Assembly: GCA_965204925.1 (NCBI GenBank)
Contig: OZ242021.1
Span: 1,612,001-1,676,000, forward strand
From: G963663315 sp965204925
GTDB taxonomy: Bacteria; Pseudomonadota; Gammaproteobacteria; Arenicellales; Poriferihabitantaceae
Length of the DNA stretch: 64,000 bases
Direction: 5' to 3'
Part shown: one piece after another, positions 58,586-64,000 of the stretch
Position numbering within the stretch: position 1 is the stretch's first letter
Layout: each line of letters starts with the position of its first letter
Program-made: the position numbers and the translations under genes
The notes under the pieces: generated by a model
The model's input: the letters and a program-made list of their open reading frames with translations, nothing else
What the model was told of the DNA's origin: nothing
Database searches by the model: none

Positions 58586-61246
58586 CTAGAAGTACAGGGA
58601 TACGTCACGATGTACGGATTGGCAGGCGGCTATCTGTTTTGCCCGGGCTTTTGTGAAGCGGGGTTGCAGGCGGGCGCCTATCGTGCTTTTTATGGCATTG
58701 TCGTAGTCGCGCAGGGCGGGCAATAGTGATGAAGCCCGCTCTCTCCACTCCAGTTCTTCGGTGAACAGCGACAAGGCTTGTGCGTGATGCCGTTTTGCCG
58801 CTTCGATATCGGGATTGTCACCTTTCAGCGCGCGTCTTGATTTCGCGAGCTGCGATTTGATTTTGGAAACCCCATCGAAACCGCCAAGCTGCGATTCGAC
58901 CGATTGAATCGTCTCACCCGCTATTACCGCCGTATCGTTTTCGATCGCTGAAGCCAGATCCCTTATGGCTGTTTCCGCGCCAGCCAGTTGCGCCTTCTGA
59001 TCAAGGAGTCGCAGCAGCCTTTGCAACGGCTCATACGCCGCATCGGAGTTCCGGCGATAGTTGATCCTTGCGCTTTTTTCCACCTTTGCGAGGTCTTTAT
59101 ACTTTTTGTTTTCTTCCCGCCAGTTTGCAGGCAGGCGGTTTTCCAGCGTTTCCCGCTCAAGCTCAAGATCGTCCATTTCCAGTTCAACGGATTGCAGGAG
59201 ATCGGGCGCGGCATCGGCATCGCGTGACCATTGCCTGTGTTTGTCCTGCAGGATTTTCAGGCGATTATCAATACTTTTGAGTCGATTGTTGATCCGGCGG
59301 ACTTCGTTGTGCAACGGCTTGTAAGCGGGTATGAAGCGATCCAGTTCAGCGTTCGCCTCCCTTATATTGTTCACCAGATCAGGCGTATTTTCTGCCAGCT
59401 TGAAGCTGTCGGTGAGAGTGTCTTGCCAGACATCGGGCAGGGAGCGTAAATCCGTCCTTGCAATGATTGACAGACTGTCCCGTATCGCTGCCCCGCGCTC
59501 GTCGTATTCCCCGAAAACCTGTTCTTCGAGACAATACTGCAATTTCGGGTTGACGGGGGGCGGCGCCGTTGCGGAGGTGAGGTAGGTTCGCGTGGGCATA
59601 TAGTTGACGAGGTTCGGAAAATAGCCCACGATGGCAAGTCCGACCAGTTGCAACACGATGAACGCGACCACGCCTTTGTAGATAGCCGTGGTTTTGACGC
59701 TCGACGGCGCCACGCCTCTTAAGTAAAACAGGGCAAAGCCGAACGGTGGGGTAAGGAAAGAGGTTTGAATGTTCAGCCCGATCATCACGCCCAGCCACAC
59801 GGCGGTGATGTTGGCAGAGGGATCGGCCAACAGGATCGGCGCCACGATGGGGACAACGACTACGGCAATTTCAATAAAGTCGAGGAAGAACCCGAGCAGG
59901 AAGATGACCAGCATGACCACGAAGAACTGGGTCCAGAACCCTCCGGGCAAACCGGTCAGGAACTCCCGTACCAGATGTTCTCCCCCGAATGCCCGGAATG
60001 CGGCAGTCAGCATGGCCGCTCCGATCAGGATGATGAATACCATGGAGGTGGTTTTGGCCGTATCGATCATGACGCTGACCAGCGTGTCGTTTATTTTCCA
60101 GGTCCTCCAGGCGCTCTGGACAATGGCGCCCAGGCAGACGAGTACTGCGATGGCTGCCAGAATAATTCCGATCCGGTCTCTCTGCCCGGTTATATTTTTG
60201 ACATTGAGATCAAAAAATTGCAGCAAGAGCAGAATGACTGCAACGGAGCAGATGAAAATAATCAGTGGCGTATACCGGTTCGCGGAGTCGTCCTTCAGCC
60301 GGTATCCTCCCATGACAATGGCGCCGACGGCGCCGATGGCGCCAGCCTGGTTGACCGTAGCTACTCCGGTCACGATCGAACCGAGTACGGAGAAGATGAG
60401 CGCCAGGGGCGGCACAAGGGAAATGGCAATATTGCCGAAGAATTTTCGATCATATTTCCCGTCGTGGGGGATCGGCGGCGCTGTACCGGGTTTCAGCATG
60501 GCTCTTGCCAGAATGTACAGCATGTACAGAGCAACGAGAATGAGACCGGGGATGAGTGCGCCCATGAACATGTCCCCGGCGCTGGCAGAGGCGATGTCGA
60601 GCTCGGCGGGCATGGAAAATTCACCGGTTGCCTGTTTGTATTCGCGGGCTCTTAACGTTCTCGCCTGATCTGCCGCATTAGCCAACTGATCGGCAAGGAT
60701 GATCAGTACAATGGAAGGGGGGATGATTTGTCCGAGAGTGCCTGAAGCGCAGATCGTTCCCGTGGCCAATGGCCTCGAATACCGGTTGCGCAGCATGGCC
60801 GGTAATGAGATCAATCCCATGGCAATGACGGTGGCGCCGAGAATACCCGTTGTCGCAGCCAGCAACGCTCCTACGAAAACGACGGAAATGCCCAGGCCTC
60901 CGGGCACCGGCCCGAATAATCGGGCCATGGCCACAAGCAGGTCCTCGGCGATCCTGGAGCGTTGCAGCATGATACCCATGAACACAAATAACGGAATGGC
61001 GATCAGTGTATCGCGTTCGACTTCCCAGTAGAGGCTGCGGAAATTGGTCACTCCTGCCGTCAGCCACTGCACCGGGCCGTCCTGGGCAAAATAAGCCCCC
61101 GCGTCTCCGGCGAACAAATAACCGCAAACTGCGGCCGCGACAATCGCGCCGATGGCGGACCCGGGCAAGGCAAAAGCCACCGGGAATCCTGAACTCAATG
61201 AAATGATCATGAGGAGGATGAGAACTCCCAGGAAAATCAATTCCAC
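58586..61246 (-). CDS. TRAP transporter large permease (DctM) with long C-terminal coiled coil
   Basis: TRAP transporters import organic acids using a sodium gradient. Residues 1-560 are the permease: FPVAFALPGSAIGAIVAAAV, LFVFMGIMLQRSRIAEDLLV, GALLAATTGILGATVIAMGL, GTICASGTLGQIIPPSIVLI, and later GVMIGLNIQTSFLTPPFGFA. A roughly 110-residue section around 320-400 adds extra membrane spans. Residues about 580-886 are soluble, strongly charged and helical (for example VRRINNRLKSIDNRLKILQD and DDLELERETLENRL), a predicted coiled coil. DctM is usually 420-430 residues or about 600 in enlarged forms, so this tail is unusual. It overlaps the small-permease gene. Confidence 0.88.
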   Translation of the reverse strand: MELIFLGVLILLMIISLSSGFPVAFALPGSAIGAIVAAAVCGYLFAGDAGAYFAQDGPVQWLTAGVTNFRSLYWEVERDTLIAIPLFVFMGIMLQRSRIAEDLLVAMARLFGPVPGGLGISVVFVGALLAATTGILGATVIAMGLISLPAMLRNRYSRPLATGTICASGTLGQIIPPSIVLIILADQLANAADQARTLRAREYKQATGEFSMPAELDIASASAGDMFMGALIPGLILVALYMLYILARAMLKPGTAPPIPHDGKYDRKFFGNIAISLVPPLALIFSVLGSIVTGVATVNQAGAIGAVGAIVMGGYRLKDDSANRYTPLIIFICSVAVILLLLQFFDLNVKNITGQRDRIGIILAAIAVLVCLGAIVQSAWRTWKINDTLVSVMIDTAKTTSMVFIILIGAAMLTAAFRAFGGEHLVREFLTGLPGGFWTQFFVVMLVIFLLGFFLDFIEIAVVVVPIVAPILLADPSANITAVWLGVMIGLNIQTSFLTPPFGFALFYLRGVAPSSVKTTAIYKGVVAFIVLQLVGLAIVGYFPNLVNYMPTRTYLTSATAPPPVNPKLQYCLEEQVFGEYDERGAAIRDSLSIIARTDLRSLPDVWQDTLTDSFKLAENTPDLVNNIREANAELDRFIPAYKPLHNEVRRINNRLKSIDNRLKILQDKHRQWSRDADAAPDLLQSVELEMDDLELERETLENRLPANWREENKKYKDLAKVEKSARINYRRNSDAAYEPLQRLLRLLDQKAQLAGAETAIRDLASAIENDTAVIAGETIQSVESQLGGFDGVSKIKSQLAKSRRALKGDNPDIEAAKRHHAQALSLFTEELEWRERASSLLPALRDYDNAIKSTIGARLQPRFTKARAKQIAACQSVHRDVSLYF

Positions 61247-62334
61247 TATGCAGCCCTCTCCGCGATCCTGTTTTCTGCCCGCTTGCCATCCTGCAAAACG
61301 GCAACGTTGGTCAACGCGAAACTGACGAACTGGATCGTCATACTGACGGCGAATATCAGCAGGTAAGAAGCCATCAGGTACTTCGTATACATACCGAACC
61401 CGCTTTGCGAGATCTCGAAACTGAGCAACGGACTATTGATGCTGCTGCCTTTCCCCGACATGCCCTGGATCAGAATATTCCAGCACAGTGGCAGTCCCAG
61501 AAAGAGAGAACCCAGCGTGTTGGTCAACGCCTTGCCGCAGTCGCTGAAGTTGGTGTAGAACACGTCGACGCGAACATGCCCATCCTCGACCAGGGTGTAG
61601 GCGCTGGCGAACAGGAACAGGCCGGCATACCAGAACCGCACCAGATCTCCCATGAACGCCTGCTCATAAGAAAAGACGAAGCGGGTAATGACAATCAGGA
61701 ATTCCGCCGCGACAATGAGCAAGGCAAACCAGATAAACCCCAGCGTCCGGGTAAAACCGGCGATAACAATGGCAAGCAGAATCAACGGGAAGTGAACATA
61801 ACTGCCGCGGAAAACGGGCCGCCCCAGCTGGATGGCGAGATGTTCCCCTGCGACCGCGCTTAGAAATCCTTCAACCCTGGCGAACGAAATCAGCATATCA
61901 GCCAGACCAACGAGGAAAACCGCCCAGAATGCAGCCCGCACGATGAAAGCGGAAATGCGGTTGTACAGCTCGGCGTCCTCATTCAGCCTGCGCGCCGGGG
62001 TTTTCAGGACGAGACAGATTATGCCCAGTATCGTAACAAGCGAGGCGATCAACTGTATCCAGCCTCTGGTCACGCCGGAGCCGGCCAGTTTTTTGGTGTC
62101 CTCAGCGCCGGTCAGCCAAAGGTGGGAGAGGAAAATGCGTATTCCCGGCCACTCGAACCAGTAGATCAGCGTGTTGTCGACGAGGAACAGGAATAACAGG
62201 ACAACCATGGAGGCAGCCAGCGCCCGAATCCCGATGTTGCGGGAGGATACCGCAGGTGAAGAATGGGCGCTCTTCACCACTGACAGGAAGTGAGGCTGCA
62301 CACGGACACACAGGTCACGGCCTGATCCGGACAA
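61246..62334 (-). CDS. TRAP transporter small permease (DctQ), enlarged
   Basis: The 362-residue membrane protein has about eight or nine hydrophobic segments, in contrast to the usual four of DctQ (about 170 residues). The C-terminal half resembles DctQ: FWYAGLFLFASAYTLVEDGH with the VRVDVFY motif, NTLGSLFLGLPLCWNILIQG and YLMASYLLIFAVSM. The N-terminal half adds spans. The start could be GTG at 62280 instead of 62334. It directly precedes the large permease; their start and stop overlap. Confidence 0.82.
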   Translation of the reverse strand: MSGSGRDLCVRVQPHFLSVVKSAHSSPAVSSRNIGIRALAASMVVLLFLFLVDNTLIYWFEWPGIRIFLSHLWLTGAEDTKKLAGSGVTRGWIQLIASLVTILGIICLVLKTPARRLNEDAELYNRISAFIVRAAFWAVFLVGLADMLISFARVEGFLSAVAGEHLAIQLGRPVFRGSYVHFPLILLAIVIAGFTRTLGFIWFALLIVAAEFLIVITRFVFSYEQAFMGDLVRFWYAGLFLFASAYTLVEDGHVRVDVFYTNFSDCGKALTNTLGSLFLGLPLCWNILIQGMSGKGSSINSPLLSFEISQSGFGMYTKYLMASYLLIFAVSMTIQFVSFALTNVAVLQDGKRAENRIAERAA

Positions 62335-62413
62335 CTTGGTTCAGGCGCGCCCCGCATTGTAATGAGGAAACGGAGCATGAACCCCGTTTCCTGTGGTTGG
62401 AGCCGGGAGTTTC

Positions 62414-63505
62414 TTATACGCCGAGAACCCGGTTTCGTTGTCTCAGGTATTCCTGGTCGGCGATTTTTGCCCAGCCGCCGACATCGGCGCGTGCCCGCAC
62501 AAAGCTCTCGTGCACCCGTCTTGCCAGATCGCTGTGCGCTACCGTTTCCGAGAACACTTCTTCTGCCGCCTCCCCGAACGAGTCATAAATGTCATCGCTG
62601 AACCTTTCCAGCTGGACTCCCTGATCATTGATCAGGCGGGTTAGCGAAGAGCCGTTGTTGGCATTGAACTCGGCCATCATGACATCGTTTTCCATCGACG
62701 CGGCCGACTCGATCATGACTTTGTCCGCATTGGACAAGCCTTCCCAGAAATCCTTGTTGATTCCGGCGGCCAGCATCGGGCCGGGTTCGTGCATTCCGGG
62801 ATAGTAATAGTAGCGCGCGGCTTCATAGAATTTCATGGCCTCATCGTTCCACGGTCCAACCCACTCTGTGGCATCGATTGCGCCTGAAATCAGGTTCTCA
62901 TAGATCTGGCCGCCCGGCAGTGAAACAGGAGAAGCCCCCAGTTTTGCCAGTACGTCTCCGCCCAGACCCGGGATGCGCATTTTCAAGCCCTTGAAGTCAT
63001 CGGCCGAGTTCATTTCCTTGCGGAACCATCCGCCCATTTGTACGCCGGTATTGCCGCACATGAGGTTTTTCAGTCCATACTCGCCCGCAAGTTCGTCCCA
63101 CAGTTCCTGCCCTCCCCCAAAGCGGATCCAGGCATTCATCTCCGTATAGGTCAGGCCGAAAGGTACGGCGGTAAAGTAACCCCAGGCGGGGTGTTTGCCT
63201 TTCCAGTAATAGTCGGCCCCATGGTAGATCTGCGCGTTGCCGGATGCCACTTCGTCGAACGAATCAAATGCTCCGACCCGCTCGCCCGCAGCGAAATATT
63301 CGACTGCGAAGCGGCCATTGCTCATGTCACTCAGCCTTTGCGCAAACCGTTGCGCTCCTGTACCGAGACCGGGAAAATCCCGCGGCCAGGTCGAGACCAC
63401 TGCGATTTCAATACGTTCCTGGGCGATAGCGGGCGCCGCCAGGGTCGAAACCCCTGCTGCTGTGGCCAGTCCGACTCCGCCCTTTATCAGTTCACGACGT
63501 TTCAT
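62414..63505 (-). CDS. TRAP transporter substrate-binding protein (DctP)
   Basis: The 363 residues carry a Tat-type signal (MKRRELIKGGVGLATAAGVS with cleavage after IAQ) and the DctP fold: IAVVSTWPRDFPGLGTGAQR, GNAQIYHGADYYWKGKHPAW, FKGLKMRIPGLGGDVLAKLG, and GAIDATEWVGPWNDEAMKFY. GAIDATEWVGP is typical of the 2-oxoacid/TakP-like subgroup, in which a conserved arginine binds the carboxylate (the R in KMRIPG). It is first in the minus-strand TRAP operon. The 79 bases before the small permease hold no gene. Confidence 0.92.
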   Translation of the reverse strand: MKRRELIKGGVGLATAAGVSTLAAPAIAQERIEIAVVSTWPRDFPGLGTGAQRFAQRLSDMSNGRFAVEYFAAGERVGAFDSFDEVASGNAQIYHGADYYWKGKHPAWGYFTAVPFGLTYTEMNAWIRFGGGQELWDELAGEYGLKNLMCGNTGVQMGGWFRKEMNSADDFKGLKMRIPGLGGDVLAKLGASPVSLPGGQIYENLISGAIDATEWVGPWNDEAMKFYEAARYYYYPGMHEPGPMLAAGINKDFWEGLSNADKVMIESAASMENDVMMAEFNANNGSSLTRLINDQGVQLERFSDDIYDSFGEAAEEVFSETVAHSDLARRVHESFVRARADVGGWAKIADQEYLRQRNRVLGV

Positions 63506-63663
63506 AAGAATATCCTCAGGTTATGGTTTATTTGACTTGTTCGACTCCGCTTGCAAGACGGCAACGCGTACTTGCTCAAATCGGTGATCGCTAGTATCGC
63601 CGATTTATTGAACGCGGTAAAGTGGATCAGGACAGTACACGATTATTCTGCGCGATAGCGCCG

Positions 63664-64000
63664 TTATCCTCTGGAAATGGTCATATAGGCGTGTACATAA
63701 TCCATGCCCTGGCCGGCAGGTTCTTTCATGATGCGGCGATGATAGGCGCTGTAGTAGTCCTCGATCAGTCGCTGGCGCTCTTCAACAGACCGGTTGGCGT
63801 CAAGACCCGCATGAAAGATGCTCTGATTCCAGCTTCTTATCGTTGCAACGAGACCATCGGCAAACTTTTTCACGTCCTTGTCGCGGTCGAATTGCCTGGC
63901 GAAAGGGCAGGGGACGACGCCCGTTTCAATGTTGTCCAGTCGCAGCCCCATCTTATGACAGGCGCTGCCGGCGTTAGTCAGCGGCGCGGCGAATTCCTCC
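63664..64000 (-). CDS. C-terminal part of an unidentified protein, cut by the window edge
   Basis: The minus-strand frame is open to the right edge, so only about the last 110 residues are seen. They include SACHKMGLRLDNIETGVVPC, FADGLVATIRSWNQSIFHAG, and a C-terminal QGMDYVHAYMTISRG. The final MDYVHAYxTI resembles ends of some SAM-dependent methyltransferases, but this is a weak memory-based match. Its orientation is the same as the TRAP operon, 158 bases away. Confidence 0.4.
   Translation of the reverse strand, partial: EEFAAPLTNAGSACHKMGLRLDNIETGVVPCPFARQFDRDKDVKKFADGLVATIRSWNQSIFHAGLDANRSVEERQRLIEDYYSAYHRRIMKEPAGQGMDYVHAYMTISRG

Overview
The window looks like part of the chromosome of a gammaproteobacterium, probably aquatic or host-associated. 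This rests on the sucA-sucB-lpd block, a fusA2-type EF-G standing alone, a Slam outer-membrane protein, TRAP and branched-chain-type ABC transporters, and a purine (allantoin) breakdown cluster. No ribosomal RNA or tRNA genes were seen. Species cannot be assigned from the sequence alone.

Region 1 (1-6.1 kb) is a decayed defence island. A DrmB-like DUF1998 protein (cut by the window edge), a short SF1 helicase-like ATPase and an unrecognised 540-residue protein form a tightly overlapping operon. It runs into a truncated NERD-nuclease start, then a photolyase gene, then a truncated BrxA (BREX) gene whose end is fused to a copy of photolyase sequence. Region 2 (6.3-14.8 kb) is housekeeping: a Slam-type translocon, the 2-oxoglutarate dehydrogenase genes and a phosphomannomutase/phosphoglucomutase gene broken by one extra base.

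Region 3 (14.8-22 kb) is a repeat-rich accessory locus. Two AAA-ATPase/PD-(D/E)XK proteins lie as near-identical inverted copies around a direct duplication of a Sel1-repeat gene plus a small coiled-coil/membrane gene. Between the duplicates sits a TIR-like fragment with a membrane partner. A third, nonsense-mutated copy of the ATPase with a remnant of the small gene lies at 30.8-32.4 kb. Gene decay here has visible causes: single-base indels, a 17-nt tandem duplication and one TAG codon.

Region 4 (22-35.5 kb) holds an amidinotransferase, an aromatic/aspartate aminotransferase, an EamA transporter, BolA, an amino-acid binding protein, IS copy 1, EF-G, a HEPN protein, a TbpB-like lipoprotein (candidate Slam client) and an LpxR-like outer-membrane protein.

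Region 5 (35.6-48.4 kb) is a nitrogen-scavenging cluster: Rieske oxygenase, glyoxalase, GlnT-like glutamine synthetase, allantoinase, allantoicase, ureidoglycolate lyase, a five-gene Liv-type ABC transporter and an Asp/Glu/hydantoin-type racemase. IS copy 2 has inserted at the start codon of the transporter binding-protein gene. It separates a near-consensus promoter and ribosome binding site from the operon, and its 9-bp target duplication recreates the ATG.

Region 6 (48.5-64 kb) is entirely minus strand. It holds a seven-gene lipid-modification operon (CFA synthase, SDR, DUF3833, MFS, chalcone-isomerase-like, DUF1365, amine oxidase), a transglutaminase/alpha-E/ATP-grasp trio, and a TRAP transporter whose large permease carries a roughly 300-residue coiled-coil tail. 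A gene entering from the right edge ends the window.
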